A stretch of 64,000 bases of DNA from Hylemonella sp. (GCA_030680575.1 JAUXVI010000024.1:45038-109037), one strand, 5' to 3'; positions 1 through 9,972 are shown, numbered from the stretch's first letter. Notes: a model not told the origin generated them from the letters alone. Numbers and translations are program-made.

Positions 1-2
1 AG

Positions 3-293
3 AACGAACTCATCACCTACGAAGCGCTGGGCCTGTGCCCGCTGGGTGGCGCAGAGAAGTTTGTATTGGATGGCGACAACACCTACGGCGGCCAGGTGGT
101 CACCAACCCGTCCGGCGGCCTGCTGAGCAAGGGCCACCCGCTGGGCGCCACCGGGCTGGCACAGTGCACCGAGCTCGTGCAGCAACTGCGCGGCCAGGCT
201 GGCGCGCGCCAGGTGGCTGAGGCCCGACTGGCACTGCAACACAACCTGGGCTTGGGCGGCGCTTGCGTCGTCACCCTGTACGAACGCGTCTGA
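3..293 (+). CDS. Thiolase-superfamily protein, C-terminal part
   Basis: The window opens inside this gene, so only the last 96 residues are visible. They carry the two C-terminal thiolase signatures: [17 protein letters not shown] with the catalytic His, and [12 protein letters not shown] with the C-terminal Cys. The spacing and the [14 protein letters not shown] form fit the SCP-2 / lipid-transfer thiolase type, which cleaves or forms beta-ketoacyl-CoA. An acyl-CoA dehydrogenase starts 10 bases after the stop, so the two probably share a transcript for fatty or branched acyl-CoA degradation. Substrate cannot be told from this fragment. Confidence 0.8.
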   Translation, partial: NELITYEALGLCPLGGAEKFVLDGDNTYGGQVVTNPSGGLLSKGHPLGATGLAQCTELVQQLRGQAGARQVAEARLALQHNLGLGGACVVTLYERV

Positions 294-303
294 AGGAACC
301 CCC

Positions 304-1452
304 ATGCTGCCCCAGCTTTACCGCCACCAGTGGATGGACGCCGACATCGAGGCCTTCCGTGACCAGCTCCGCCGCTACATCAACGCCGAACTGGTGCCGC
401 ACCTGGCTGACTGGCGCCGCCAAGGTTACATCCCGCGCGAGGTCTGGCGCCCGTTTGGCGAAATGGGCTTCCTGCTGCCCGAACTGCCAGAGGCCTACGG
501 CGGCGCCGGTGCCAGCCTGGCCTACCAGCTGGTGGTGGCCGATGAGCTGGCGCGTGTCGAGATTCCCGGCACGGTGGCGGTGCACACCATTGCCGCGCAC
601 TACATCCTGGGCTACGGCACCGAAGAACAGAAACAACGCTGGCTGCCCAAATTGGCCAGCGGCGAGCTGATTGCCGGCATCGCCATGACCGAACCCGGCG
701 CCGGCTCCGACCTCAAGGCGGTGCGTACACGCGCGCGCCGCGAGGGCGACGACTACGTGATCGACGGCAGCAAGGTCTTTATCACCAACGGTTTCACGGC
801 CAACCTGCTGGTGGTGGTGGTGCGCACCGGCGAAGCCGGTGCCAAGGGCGTCTCGCTCGTCGTGCTGGAGACCGAAAACCTGCCGGGCTTTCGCGTCAAC
901 ATCCTGGAGAAGATCGGCCTGCATGCCTCCGACACCTGCGAGCTGTTCTTCGACGGTGTGCGTGCCCCGGTGGCCAACCTGCTGGGCGGCGTGGAAGGCC
1001 AGGGTTTTGCCCACCTGATGAGCCAGCTGCCCTTCGAGCGCATGCTGCTGGCCGTGGCCGCAGCGGCGGTGATCGAACGCGCGGTGGAACTGACGGTGGA
1101 CTACACGCAGCAGCGCAAGGCCTTCGGCCAGCGCGTGGTGGACTTCCAGAACACGCGCTTCAAGCTGGCCGAGTGCGCCACGCTGGCGCACGTGGTGCGC
1201 AGCTTCGTCAACGACTGCACGCAGCGCCTGCTCGACGGCACGCTGGACGTGGAGGCCGCCTACATGGCCAAGTGGTGGACCACCGAGCAGCAATGCAAGG
1301 TGACCGACGAGTGCCTGCAGCTGTTCGGCGGCTACGGCTACATGGCCGAATACCCGATTGCCCGCCTGTATGCCGACGCGCGCGTGCAGAAGATCTACGG
1401 CGGCACCAACGAGATCATGAAGGACCTGATCGCGCGCAAGGTGTGCGGATAA
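304..1452 (+). CDS. Acyl-CoA dehydrogenase
   Basis: A 382-residue FAD enzyme that oxidises an acyl-CoA to the 2-enoyl-CoA and passes electrons to ETF; this window also holds ETF-quinone oxidoreductase. Visible signatures are AMTEPGAGSDLKAVRT (FAD/substrate loop), FITNGF, and the C-terminal LFGGYGYMAEYPIARLYAD followed by KIYGGTNEIMK. The usual MCAD catalytic Glu in YEGT is Gly here (YGGT); the Glu of LPFERML near residue 245 sits where isovaleryl- and long-chain-type enzymes keep their base, so the enzyme is expected to be active. Cotranscribed with the thiolase. Exact chain-length preference is unknown. Confidence 0.93.
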   Translation: MLPQLYRHQWMDADIEAFRDQLRRYINAELVPHLADWRRQGYIPREVWRPFGEMGFLLPELPEAYGGAGASLAYQLVVADELARVEIPGTVAVHTIAAHYILGYGTEEQKQRWLPKLASGELIAGIAMTEPGAGSDLKAVRTRARREGDDYVIDGSKVFITNGFTANLLVVVVRTGEAGAKGVSLVVLETENLPGFRVNILEKIGLHASDTCELFFDGVRAPVANLLGGVEGQGFAHLMSQLPFERMLLAVAAAAVIERAVELTVDYTQQRKAFGQRVVDFQNTRFKLAECATLAHVVRSFVNDCTQRLLDGTLDVEAAYMAKWWTTEQQCKVTDECLQLFGGYGYMAEYPIARLYADARVQKIYGGTNEIMKDLIARKVCG

Positions 1453-1621
1453 GACACTTGAACCGCGAGGGTGAGGAAATCCGGGGCTGGATCGTCTGCG
1501 GCCCTCATAATGGGAAATTCCCGGGCGTACGCAAACCCGGGGCCACAGCCGACCAAACGCATCAGGGAGCTTGCGCTGGCGCTGCACCGCAGACCAGAAT
1601 CCGAAGGAAGCGAATCTCGTC

Positions 1622-2800
1622 ATGAAACTGTTGCGGCTACCGCGCTCGAAAGTCCAGCTTGGCGCCCCCCTGCCTTGGAATGTGCGGGATGAAGAACGCC
1701 ATCTCCTGCTGTCCAGAGGCCATGTCATCGAGAGCGAAGAACAGCTGGAGGCACTGCTGGAGCGCGGCGCCTTTGTGGATGCAGAAGAAGTCAGATCGTC
1801 GCTGCTGGTCGCGCATCCGGGACAGCAACAGGCGGTGGCTGCGCCACTCAATCTTTTTGCCTACTGGGATCAAACCACCGAGGAGCTGAAGAAACTGCTG
1901 ACCAACGTGGAGAAGCAGGCCGATTTCCCCGGCCATGCGGATCAGTTCGCACGTCATCTGGTGGAACTGGTTGATCTCAACCCCGACTACGGCATTTACC
2001 GCTGCGTGCGCCAGGACCACCACGACCAGCATTTCTATTACGGCTATCGCCACTGCGTGCATGTCGCCACGCTAGCCATCCTGACGGCCCGCCACCTGCA
2101 CTGGACCAGCGATCGCAGCATGAGTCTGGTCAAGGCAGCGCTCACCATGAATCTGCACATTCTTGGCCTGCAGGGCCAGATCGCCGCACAAGAAGACCCC
2201 GCCACCGAAAAACAGCGCGCCGTGATCCGCCAGCATCCCACCGAGTCGGTGGCGCTGCTGGAGAAAGCTGGCGTCAAGGATGCCGACTGGCTTTCAGCCA
2301 TCGCGCAGCACCACGAACGCAGCGATGGCACCGGCTACCCCACCGGCACGACGGATATCTGCGAAATCGCGGCCGCGTTGCGGGTGATGGATGTCTTCAT
2401 GGCAAAAATCAGCCCGCGCGTCATCCACCCGGCGCTGTCGCCGCAAGAGGCGTTCCGGGAGCTTTACCGGGAGGACAAAGGCGGCCCCATCTCCACGGCG
2501 GTCATCAAGGAGTTCGGCATCTATCCGCCCGGTGATTTCGTGAAGCTCGCCTCGGGCGAACTGGGCATCGTGGTTCAAAGAACCGAGAACGCGCGTGCCC
2601 CCATCGTCGCCTCGATCACGGACACGAACGGTCATCCTGTGACGCGGACATTGCGGCACGACACGGGCCAGGCTGAATTTGCCATCATGGGCAATGTCAC
2701 GGACAAGGCGCTGTTGAAGCATCTAGCGCCGGAACGCCTGTACGGTTTCTCCAAGGTCCAGCCCATGACGTATGAGCCGCTCGCGGCGTCGCATTCCTGA
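1622..2800 (+). CDS. HD-GYP family protein with degenerate HD site
   Basis: A 392-residue cytosolic protein with a DUF3391-like N-terminal part and a C-terminal HD-GYP fold, the class that hydrolyses cyclic di-GMP. The second half is canonical: QHPTES, then HHERSDGTGYP with His230-His231 and the GYP triad. The HDIGK metal site is not: the aligned stretch reads LTMNLHILG with Met176-Asn177 in place of His-Asp. This suggests loss or change of phosphodiesterase activity, possibly a receptor role. The start at 1622 is chosen because GAAGGAAG lies just upstream; an earlier in-frame start at 1571 has no such site. It converges on the GGDEF gene downstream. Confidence 0.85.
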   Translation: MKLLRLPRSKVQLGAPLPWNVRDEERHLLLSRGHVIESEEQLEALLERGAFVDAEEVRSSLLVAHPGQQQAVAAPLNLFAYWDQTTEELKKLLTNVEKQADFPGHADQFARHLVELVDLNPDYGIYRCVRQDHHDQHFYYGYRHCVHVATLAILTARHLHWTSDRSMSLVKAALTMNLHILGLQGQIAAQEDPATEKQRAVIRQHPTESVALLEKAGVKDADWLSAIAQHHERSDGTGYPTGTTDICEIAAALRVMDVFMAKISPRVIHPALSPQEAFRELYREDKGGPISTAVIKEFGIYPPGDFVKLASGELGIVVQRTENARAPIVASITDTNGHPVTRTLRHDTGQAEFAIMGNVTDKALLKHLAPERLYGFSKVQPMTYEPLAASHS

Positions 2801-2855
2801 GGCGCCATCACCGGCCACAGGCCGGGCCAGGGCGCATGCACAAGGTGCCTCGTAG

Positions 2856-4499
2856 TCAGTGCGCCGGTTCCGCCAGATGCACTCGATTCCGACCGGCCTT
2901 CTTGGCCTGGTACATGGTGGCATCGGCCAGATCCAGGATGGCGTCGAGATCAGTTTCCCGGGCGGCAAACAAGGTGACACCCACACTGGCCGTGCAGTGA
3001 TGTTCCACCACCGTGTCCAACTGGCCTTCCGCCTGAATGGAGAGGATGTAGGGTTCGGCCAATCTGGCACGAATCTTTTCGGAAATTCGCATGGCCTCCG
3101 AGATGGCGACGGCTTCATCGCTGTCCAGATCCATCACCAAAACGACGAACTCATCGCCGCCAAAGCGGGCAACGGTATCCACTTCACGCACACTCTGCTT
3201 CAATCGGGCCGCGACTTCGACCAGCAGCAAGTCGCCGGCCGCGTGCCCCTGTGAATCGTTCAATGACTTGAAGTTGTCAAGATCCAGAAAAATCAGTGCG
3301 CCGCGGTGTTCCGTGCGCTTGTTGCTGGCAATGGCCTGATGGAGACGATCCACAAGCAAACGGCGGTTGGCCAGCGACGTGAGCGGGTCGTGAAACGCCA
3401 TCTGACGAATCTTCGTCTCCAGCTTTTTCTGCGCTTCATGCATGGCGTTGAATTGCCCGGCCAACCGGTCAATCTCGTGGATTCCCGAGGTCGTCGGCGC
3501 ATGAATATCTTGCTCTTGCAGGGTGGCGGCATCGGCTGCAGCACCCAGTGCCTTGAGGGCTTGCCGCACGTGACCGCTGAATAGCCATGCCAGGACCACG
3601 CCAGAGCCAATAAAACCGACCAGAGACAGCGCCACCAGGGTCAGCAATCGATAAAGGTCTCGGTACAGAACATCCTTGGTCATCGCCACCACAACGGTCC
3701 ATCCTGTGACGCTTGATTTTTCGTATGCCAAGAATGTGGGGCTGCCTTCGAGTGAACGGCTGGCCATCGTGCCTCGCCCATGGCTGGCAATCTGCTGCCG
3801 CAAATCATCCGTGGCTTTGCGGGCAATCATCTTTGCCTGGCTGAGATTTCTCGCCACGACCGTATCTTGCGCATCAAGAACTGTCGCAATCCAGCCCCCA
3901 GGCAACTTCTGTTCAACCAGAAGGGTGTTGAACTGCTCCGGAAACAATCCGACACTGAGCACGTAAACAGGTTTCCCATCCTGCAAGACAGGCACGTCGA
4001 TGCTGATCAGCGGACGTTTCAGCACCGATCCGATGAACAGATTGGAAATGGCCGGTAGACCGGTCTGGATCACTCGTTGGAGTTGCTCAGGATTGCTATG
4101 ACGAGGCAAGGTATCGGTCAGGGGCCTTGCCGTATTGAATAGCTGCCACCCCTGAAGATCACTCAAGACGTAATTGTTTCCCGAGCCAACCGCCTTGGCC
4201 ACCTCACTGGCCTGCCGATAGAAGGCCTCCAGGTTGTGGACCATGAGGCTCTCGGACCTCGAGAGCGCAATGGCGATGAACTGGGCTTTGATCAACTCCG
4301 CATCAATGGCGCTCAGAAGCGCGCGGGCCGTCCGTTGTGCATCTTGTTCCAGGCTATTTCGCTCGTTCTGATAGATAGCGTAAGAAAGCGCCAAGCCGAT
4401 CAAGAGCCCAGGGATCAAGGCGATGATGAAAAACCAACTCAGACCTGGCATTGAATTTGCCAGTTTTGACAAGAAACCGCGAACTTGAGAAGGGGGCAT
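2856..4499 (-). CDS. Membrane diguanylate cyclase, periplasmic sensor + GGDEF
   Basis: A 547-residue protein: membrane segment at about 17-42, a roughly 240-residue periplasmic region of Cache-like size, a second membrane segment at about 290-315, a HAMP-like linker, then a GGDEF domain from about 375. DPLTSLANRRLLVDRL opens the cyclase domain and ARFGGDEFVVL (GGDEF at about 447) is an intact active site. The inhibitory I-site RxxD (REVD) sits exactly five residues before GGDEF, so product feedback is likely. It makes cyclic di-GMP from GTP. No EAL domain. It faces the degenerate HD-GYP gene, with 55 bases between the two stops. Start could be Met17 (4451). Confidence 0.92.
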   Translation of the reverse strand: MPPSQVRGFLSKLANSMPGLSWFFIIALIPGLLIGLALSYAIYQNERNSLEQDAQRTARALLSAIDAELIKAQFIAIALSRSESLMVHNLEAFYRQASEVAKAVGSGNNYVLSDLQGWQLFNTARPLTDTLPRHSNPEQLQRVIQTGLPAISNLFIGSVLKRPLISIDVPVLQDGKPVYVLSVGLFPEQFNTLLVEQKLPGGWIATVLDAQDTVVARNLSQAKMIARKATDDLRQQIASHGRGTMASRSLEGSPTFLAYEKSSVTGWTVVVAMTKDVLYRDLYRLLTLVALSLVGFIGSGVVLAWLFSGHVRQALKALGAAADAATLQEQDIHAPTTSGIHEIDRLAGQFNAMHEAQKKLETKIRQMAFHDPLTSLANRRLLVDRLHQAIASNKRTEHRGALIFLDLDNFKSLNDSQGHAAGDLLLVEVAARLKQSVREVDTVARFGGDEFVVLVMDLDSDEAVAISEAMRISEKIRARLAEPYILSIQAEGQLDTVVEHHCTASVGVTLFAARETDLDAILDLADATMYQAKKAGRNRVHLAEPAH

Positions 4500-4682
4500 T
4501 TCCTACGGTGGGCAAAGAAGTGATTGACCTCAAGTGTCATTCTATGAGCTTGGGCCGTATGCGCCCGATAGACAGGCCCACCCCATGCTTGAGGCGATTG
4601 ATCTCGTCTGTCTGTTGAATGTCAATGTCTGCCTGTGGCACCCAGCCGCCTAGCCTGGCTTCTCGTCAAACGCACTCACACG

Positions 4683-5960
4683 TCACGGCGTCAGCCCCTG
4701 GCTGCGCAGGATCGCTGCGTGCAAGCCTTTCAAGGTGGTTTTCAACGTCTCGGTCAGTGACGCCGGGCCATTGTCCGGGTCGATCGGCAGGCGGTTGTAG
4801 ACCACCGCCCAGGTCAGGCCATCGGTGCGCCGCTCCAGAAAAGAATGGGTACCGGTGGACAGCGCGCCGGAATGGTTCCAGCCACTCGGGTCGACCACCC
4901 AGCCGAGTCCGCCGTTGGCATTCGGGATCTTCGGGTCTTTCGTGCTCATCAGCGCCACGGTGGCAGGCTGCAACAAACGCGGCACACCCGAGCGCCCATC
5001 AATCGCATCGGCAAAACGCACCATGTCGGCAGAGGTCATGACCCAGCCGCCATGCGCGTCCATGGCAGCAAGGTGAAAGCCGTTGTAGGCCTCCGGTCCG
5101 CTGCCGCGTCCGGTTTGTGAAGGCACCGGGGGCCAGCGCGGATCGTCTTCATAGACCACCTCGCCGGGCCGGCGCTCGGCCAGCGTATCGCCGCCGATGC
5201 GGGGGCTCTGGCTGCCGATCGGATCGAACACCAGCCGGCGCATGGCCTCGTCATACGGCAGGCCGGTCTTTTGCTCCAGCACCCGGCCCAGGATGTTGTA
5301 GCCGAAGTTGCTGTAGCTGAAATGCGTTCCCGGCTCCCGTTGCAGCTCACGGAACTTCAACATGTACTCGACCACATCGGCGGCACTGGCAGGGGCCGGC
5401 CGCTTGAGTGCCGCCGCGATCTGGACCAGATCGTATTGCGGCTCATAGACGTCCGAATCCCAGCCATTCGTGTGCTGCAGCAAATCACGCAGCGTGATCT
5501 TCAGCACGCGCGCATCCTTGACTTGCGCATAACGCGAACCGGTGAACAGACCACCCGGGCCAAAAACCGGGCGATCCAGTGCCGCGGGCAGCTCTGCCTC
5601 AAAAGCCTTGAGGACCGCCACCGCCGTCATCGGTTTGGACACACTGGCAATACGAAACAGCGAATCAGGCTGCACCGCCTCGCGGGTCTCGCGGTTGGCC
5701 CAGCCAAAGCCGCGCTGGTAGATGATCTTGCCGTGGCGAGCCACCGTCAGGCTGGCTCCGGGAATGTCCATGGTTTCAAGGATGTCGAGCATCGTCTCAT
5801 CCACGTTGCGCATGGCAGCAACGGCGTTGCCGCTGACAGGCAGATGGACATCCGCCTTGCGTGGCTGAAACCAGCTACAGCCAGCCAACACCAGCGTGGC
5901 CAGTAGCAACAACAGATGCAAGCCACACCCCCGAACACCGCATGCTTGATTGCGTTTCAT
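4683..5960 (-). CDS. Serine hydrolase, class C beta-lactamase fold, lipoprotein
   Basis: About 425 residues. A lipobox (LVLAGC) follows a hydrophobic run, so it is probably a lipid-anchored envelope protein. The catalytic fold is shown by the SxxK motif in RIASVSKP and the YxN motif in YSNFGYNILGRVLE, both typical of the beta-lactamase / DD-peptidase / esterase family (PF00144). Whether it acts on cell-wall peptide, an ester or a drug cannot be told. The start at 5960 (MKRNQA) is preferred over 5966 because GGAAGGGG then lies at normal distance. It stands alone, divergent from the Sel1-AAA gene. Confidence 0.88.
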   Translation of the reverse strand: MKRNQACGVRGCGLHLLLLLATLVLAGCSWFQPRKADVHLPVSGNAVAAMRNVDETMLDILETMDIPGASLTVARHGKIIYQRGFGWANRETREAVQPDSLFRIASVSKPMTAVAVLKAFEAELPAALDRPVFGPGGLFTGSRYAQVKDARVLKITLRDLLQHTNGWDSDVYEPQYDLVQIAAALKRPAPASAADVVEYMLKFRELQREPGTHFSYSNFGYNILGRVLEQKTGLPYDEAMRRLVFDPIGSQSPRIGGDTLAERRPGEVVYEDDPRWPPVPSQTGRGSGPEAYNGFHLAAMDAHGGWVMTSADMVRFADAIDGRSGVPRLLQPATVALMSTKDPKIPNANGGLGWVVDPSGWNHSGALSTGTHSFLERRTDGLTWAVVYNRLPIDPDNGPASLTETLKTTLKGLHAAILRSQGLTP

Positions 5961-6220
5961 GCCCATTCCCCTTCCGATTGCAGAACATCAAGCGCAACCT
6001 GGATAGTAGGCGCCCACGCAGGAATTATTAACGCTGCACACCACTGGCGCGACTTGCCGCCGTGGCCCATCGTGCTGCCGACGGAGCAGACATCGGCCAG
6101 GACTGGCGTGAACACGGGGTATCAACCCAAATGATCTTGCGTCAAAATTGATATATTCAGTAAAAATAATTGACACCAAGTTTCTTTCATGGGGGCTGTC
6201 GATTCCTAAGCTAACAAGGC

Positions 6221-8836
6221 ATGTCATCCAAGCGATTCGAAACACTGGCCATTGAGCAACTGCGCAAGCTGGCAGGTGGCAACCTGTTCATCAAGCCGGA
6301 GCCTGACGCCCAGTACCATCTGGGACAGCGTTACGCCCTGGGGACGGATGTCGAAAAAAACGACCAGGAAGCGGCCTATTGGTTCCGCCGTGCTGCAGAC
6401 TGTGGCCACGCCGAGGCGCAGCGCAACCTCGCGTTTGCGTATTTGCACGGCCGGGGCGTTCCGAAGAATGAAGCCGAAGGTATTCGCAGGCTGCGCATCG
6501 CCGCCGAATGGAACGATGCGCCCGCGCGGCGTCAACTCGGCTTCCACTATGCCACCGGCTCGGGTGTCCCCAAGGATGAAAACGAGGCAGTGCACTGGTT
6601 TCGCCTGGCGGCCGACCAGGGCGACTGCTTTGCGCAGTACAACCTGGCCTTTGCCTATGCCAACGGCCGTGGCGTGTCCGCCAGCCCGCAGGACGCCGTG
6701 CGCTGGTACCAACTGGCCGCCGACCAGGGCATGCCGCAAGCCCAGTGTGAACTGGGACTGATCTACGAGCAGGGCCTCGGCGTGCCGGTGGACTATGAAA
6801 AAAGTGTCTACTGGAACCGGCTTGCCGCAGAGCAGAAGTATGCCGAGGCTTGCAGCAACCTGGGCTGGCTTTATGAGAATGGACTGGGCGTGCCCCAGGA
6901 CCTGACGCAAGCGCAGCACTGGTACGAAGAAGCCGTACGACAGGATTTTGCGGAAGCGAAGGAGCGTTTGTCCAGGCTGCAAGAGCGGCGTACGCGTCTG
7001 CAGCCCATTCCTGAACACAACCTGCGCGCCGACGACTCCATTGCCGAGTACCTCGAATCCGCCTTCGCCGACTTTGTCGGGCTGGAAGTGGTCCGGCAGG
7101 AGGTCTTCCGCCAGGCCAGCTACATCCAGGTGCAGAAGCTGCGCGCACAGCAAGGCCTGCGCGTCCCCAGCTGGCCTTCACGCCATCTGGTGTTCCTGGG
7201 CAACCCGGGAACCGGCAAGACGACGATTGCCCGCATCATCGCCGGCCTCTACCAGCGGCTGGGCATCCTGAAGACCGACAAGGTTGTCGAAACCGATCGC
7301 TCCGGCCTGGTAGCGGCCTACATCGGCCAGACGGCGATCAAGACCCGGGCCGTGGTGGAGTCGGCGCTGGGCGGCGTGCTGTTCATCGACGAGGCCTATG
7401 CCCTGGCCCGCGAAGGAAGCCAGGACTTCGGACGGGAAGCCATAGAAACGCTGCTCAAGATGATGGAAGACCATCGCGATGATCTGGTGGTGATTGTGGC
7501 CGGCTACACCGAGGAGATGGAGGGTTTCATCAACGCCAATCCGGGCCTCGCTTCGCGCTTCAACCGTTACATCAATTTCCCGAACTACACCCCGGCCGAA
7601 CTGCTGAAAATCTTCCTGAACTTCTGCAGCAAGCACTCCTACGTGCTGAGCGCATCGACGCATCATGGCTTGCAGACCATCTTCAGCCGGGAAATTCAGG
7701 TCCAGCGCGAGCGCTTCAGCAACGCGCGTTACGTGCGCAACCTGTTCGAGAAGGTCATCGAGGCACAGGCCCAGCGCGTATTCGCCATGCCGAATGCCTT
7801 GAAATCGGACTTGCAGGCCATTCTTCCGGCCGATGTGGAGCTCGGACTGGGCGAGCCCCTGCCCGCTGACGACGGCATGTCATCCAACTACGAGGATGTA
7901 CTGAAAAAACTCAATGGCCTGGTCGGACTGCGAAATGTCAAAAAACAGGTTCAGCGCCTGTTCGCTTTTGTCCGCCTGCAGCGCGCACGTGCCAAGGCCG
8001 GAAGCAAGGTACCCACCGGTTTCTCGCAACACCTGGTGTTCACCGGCAATCCCGGTACCGGCAAGACCGCGGTGGCGCGCATCGTCGCAGACCTGTACTG
8101 CAGCCTGGGGATCATTCCCTCCAACCACATCGTCGAGGTCGATCGCGCCGGGCTGGTGGCAGGTTATGTCGGCCAGTCGGCCATCAAGACCCTGGAAGTG
8201 CTGGAGTCGGCGCTGGGCGGCGTGCTGTTCATCGACGAGGCCTACGCGCTGGCGCATGGCGACCATGGCAGTGACTTCGGCCAGGAAGTCATCGACACCC
8301 TGCTCAAATTCATGGAAGACCATCGCGATCAACTGGTGGTCATCGTGGCGGGCTACCCCGAGCCCATGAAGCTGTTCATTGACAGCAACCCGGGCCTGCG
8401 CTCACGCTTCAACCATTACATCGAGTTCGACGACTACGAACCGGACGACCTCCTCGGCATCTTCGATTCCTTCTGCCGTCATTCTGAATACACCCTCGAC
8501 GCGCCAGCGCGCACCCTGCTGCGGGACAACCTGGCAGCGCTGTTCCAGGCCGGCCGAACCAGCGACAACGGCCGCTTCGTGCGCAACCTGTTCGAACGCT
8601 GCATCGAGGTACAGGCCGAACGGCTGGCACGCCTGGGCGAAAACCCGGGCGCCGATCTGAACGCCTTGACGGCCGACGATGTGTCGGACGCGCTCCGGGA
8701 GGTTCTCGCAGAACTGAACCGCCAGACGGTCGATACGGCCGAACTCACGCGCCATCATCCAGCAGGTGACGATTCTTTCGTCAGGGACCGTGCGCAAACG
8801 CGCCAGTCTCTTCAGACCTTGTCAAAACCTGAATAA
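6221..8836 (+). CDS. Sel1-repeat protein with two CbbX/SpoVK-type AAA+ domains
   Basis: An 871-residue protein. Residues about 28-255 hold six Sel1-like repeats (AEAQRNLAFAYLHGRGVPKN type), a protein-binding solenoid. Two similar AAA+ modules follow: Walker A GNPGTGKT at 327 and again at 609, each with a Walker B VLFIDEAYAL about 60 residues on and a NPGL-SRFN arginine-finger motif. This module type is found in the Rubisco activase CbbX, SpoVK and type VII EccA proteins. No Rubisco or secretion genes are near. No signal peptide, so cytosolic. Likely a remodelling ATPase that chooses clients through its repeats; the client is unknown. The ribosome site before ATG is weak (AAGG close to the start). 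Confidence 0.88.
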   Translation: MSSKRFETLAIEQLRKLAGGNLFIKPEPDAQYHLGQRYALGTDVEKNDQEAAYWFRRAADCGHAEAQRNLAFAYLHGRGVPKNEAEGIRRLRIAAEWNDAPARRQLGFHYATGSGVPKDENEAVHWFRLAADQGDCFAQYNLAFAYANGRGVSASPQDAVRWYQLAADQGMPQAQCELGLIYEQGLGVPVDYEKSVYWNRLAAEQKYAEACSNLGWLYENGLGVPQDLTQAQHWYEEAVRQDFAEAKERLSRLQERRTRLQPIPEHNLRADDSIAEYLESAFADFVGLEVVRQEVFRQASYIQVQKLRAQQGLRVPSWPSRHLVFLGNPGTGKTTIARIIAGLYQRLGILKTDKVVETDRSGLVAAYIGQTAIKTRAVVESALGGVLFIDEAYALAREGSQDFGREAIETLLKMMEDHRDDLVVIVAGYTEEMEGFINANPGLASRFNRYINFPNYTPAELLKIFLNFCSKHSYVLSASTHHGLQTIFSREIQVQRERFSNARYVRNLFEKVIEAQAQRVFAMPNALKSDLQAILPADVELGLGEPLPADDGMSSNYEDVLKKLNGLVGLRNVKKQVQRLFAFVRLQRARAKAGSKVPTGFSQHLVFTGNPGTGKTAVARIVADLYCSLGIIPSNHIVEVDRAGLVAGYVGQSAIKTLEVLESALGGVLFIDEAYALAHGDHGSDFGQEVIDTLLKFMEDHRDQLVVIVAGYPEPMKLFIDSNPGLRSRFNHYIEFDDYEPDDLLGIFDSFCRHSEYTLDAPARTLLRDNLAALFQAGRTSDNGRFVRNLFERCIEVQAERLARLGENPGADLNALTADDVSDALREVLAELNRQTVDTAELTRHHPAGDDSFVRDRAQTRQSLQTLSKPE

Positions 8837-8859
8837 GACTGCCGCGTTCCGCCTGGACA

Positions 8860-9972
8860 TCAGGCCTTGATCTCGCGCGCCGTGATCTGGTACTTGAAGG
8901 CGTCGGGTGCGTAGGAGTCAAGCCGCTCCTCAGCCGTCTCGCACACCGGGTACATCAGGAAGCCCAGCTTCGGCCCTTTGGCGCCGGGCAGTGCCACGTC
9001 GTGCGCCATGTTCCAGGCCAGCCAGTTGCCTTCCCAGCCGCCGAACAGCGCCTGGTTCACCGGTGCCACCACCGGGTGGCGGGTGTCCTTGATCCACTCT
9101 GCCGTCTCCAGGCGCATGACCTTGGCCACGTCGGCCGGGTCCATGGCCACCCAGCCGTAGTCCTTGAGGAACACTTCGGCGCGGCAGTGCTGCGCGCCCT
9201 TCAGGCTGGCCGGGTTGCCGCTCAACTCCTTGTAGCCGAAGGCTGAGGGCACCAGGCGCAGGCCGTACACATCGCGTGCCGGCAGGCCGACCGCGCGGCA
9301 CAGGCCGACGAAGATGGCGTTGAGGTCAGCGCACTTGCCGCCCAGATTGCCGGTCTCCAGCATGGTCTTGATGTCGCCTTCGCCGCAGCCGCGCGTTTTG
9401 GGTTCACGGTAGGTGTTGGCGACCACCCAGTCGTAGATCTTCTGCGCCTTCTCGACATCGGTCTTGGCGCCGCGCGTGGCTTCCAGTGCGGTCTTGCGCA
9501 CGATGCCGTCGGTCGGCAGCAGCGCGGTGGAGCGGGTCCAGAACTTCAGGCTGGCAGCGTCTTCCTGCTCCGGCTTTTTGGCCGCCCAGTCGACTGCGCG
9601 GTTGCGGGTCTGGAGCCGGCTGGTGAGCTCGACCCAGGGCTTTTTCTCGCCGGCGGCGAATTCCACCGCCAGCAGCTTGGCGCCGTAGTGCGTGTCGCTG
9701 CCCATGCGGGCCTGGCCGTTGCTGGCGTAGGCGTTATCGAGCGACTGCTGCCAGTCACTGTCGACCGACGGTATCGGCAGCCAGACGCGCGTGCTGCCCT
9801 CGGCGGCGAGGATATCGACCCGCGTGGTGACCTCGAAGGTGCGCCAGGCGCCGGGTTGGGGGTTGAACTGGCGCTGTGCCGGGGCGGACTGGGCGAAGCC
9901 GATGGCAGGCAGCGTGTAGGCGGCGGACAGGGTTGCCGCGTTCTTGAGGAATGTGCGACGCACGGTGGTCAT
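8860..9972 (-). CDS. Exported transglutaminase-like cysteine protein
   Basis: A 370-residue protein with a Tat-type signal (RRTFLKNAATL, then a hydrophobic stretch ending at GFAQSAPA). The transglutaminase/arylamine-like core is visible: GGKCADLNAIFVGLCRAVGLPAR carries the nucleophilic Cys, GAQHCRAEVFL the His, and WVAMDPADV the Asp. In bacteria such domains usually act as thiol peptidases or peptide cross-linkers in the envelope. GGAG lies 8 bases before the ATG. The gene is divergent from the Tgl-like gene, separated by about 170 bases. Confidence 0.88.
   Translation of the reverse strand: MTTVRRTFLKNAATLSAAYTLPAIGFAQSAPAQRQFNPQPGAWRTFEVTTRVDILAAEGSTRVWLPIPSVDSDWQQSLDNAYASNGQARMGSDTHYGAKLLAVEFAAGEKKPWVELTSRLQTRNRAVDWAAKKPEQEDAASLKFWTRSTALLPTDGIVRKTALEATRGAKTDVEKAQKIYDWVVANTYREPKTRGCGEGDIKTMLETGNLGGKCADLNAIFVGLCRAVGLPARDVYGLRLVPSAFGYKELSGNPASLKGAQHCRAEVFLKDYGWVAMDPADVAKVMRLETAEWIKDTRHPVVAPVNQALFGGWEGNWLAWNMAHDVALPGAKGPKLGFLMYPVCETAEERLDSYAPDAFKYQITAREIKA

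Noticed and set aside
271..1851. 526-codon open frame antisense to the acyl-CoA dehydrogenase
   Set aside because: Shadow of the real gene; no family motifs.
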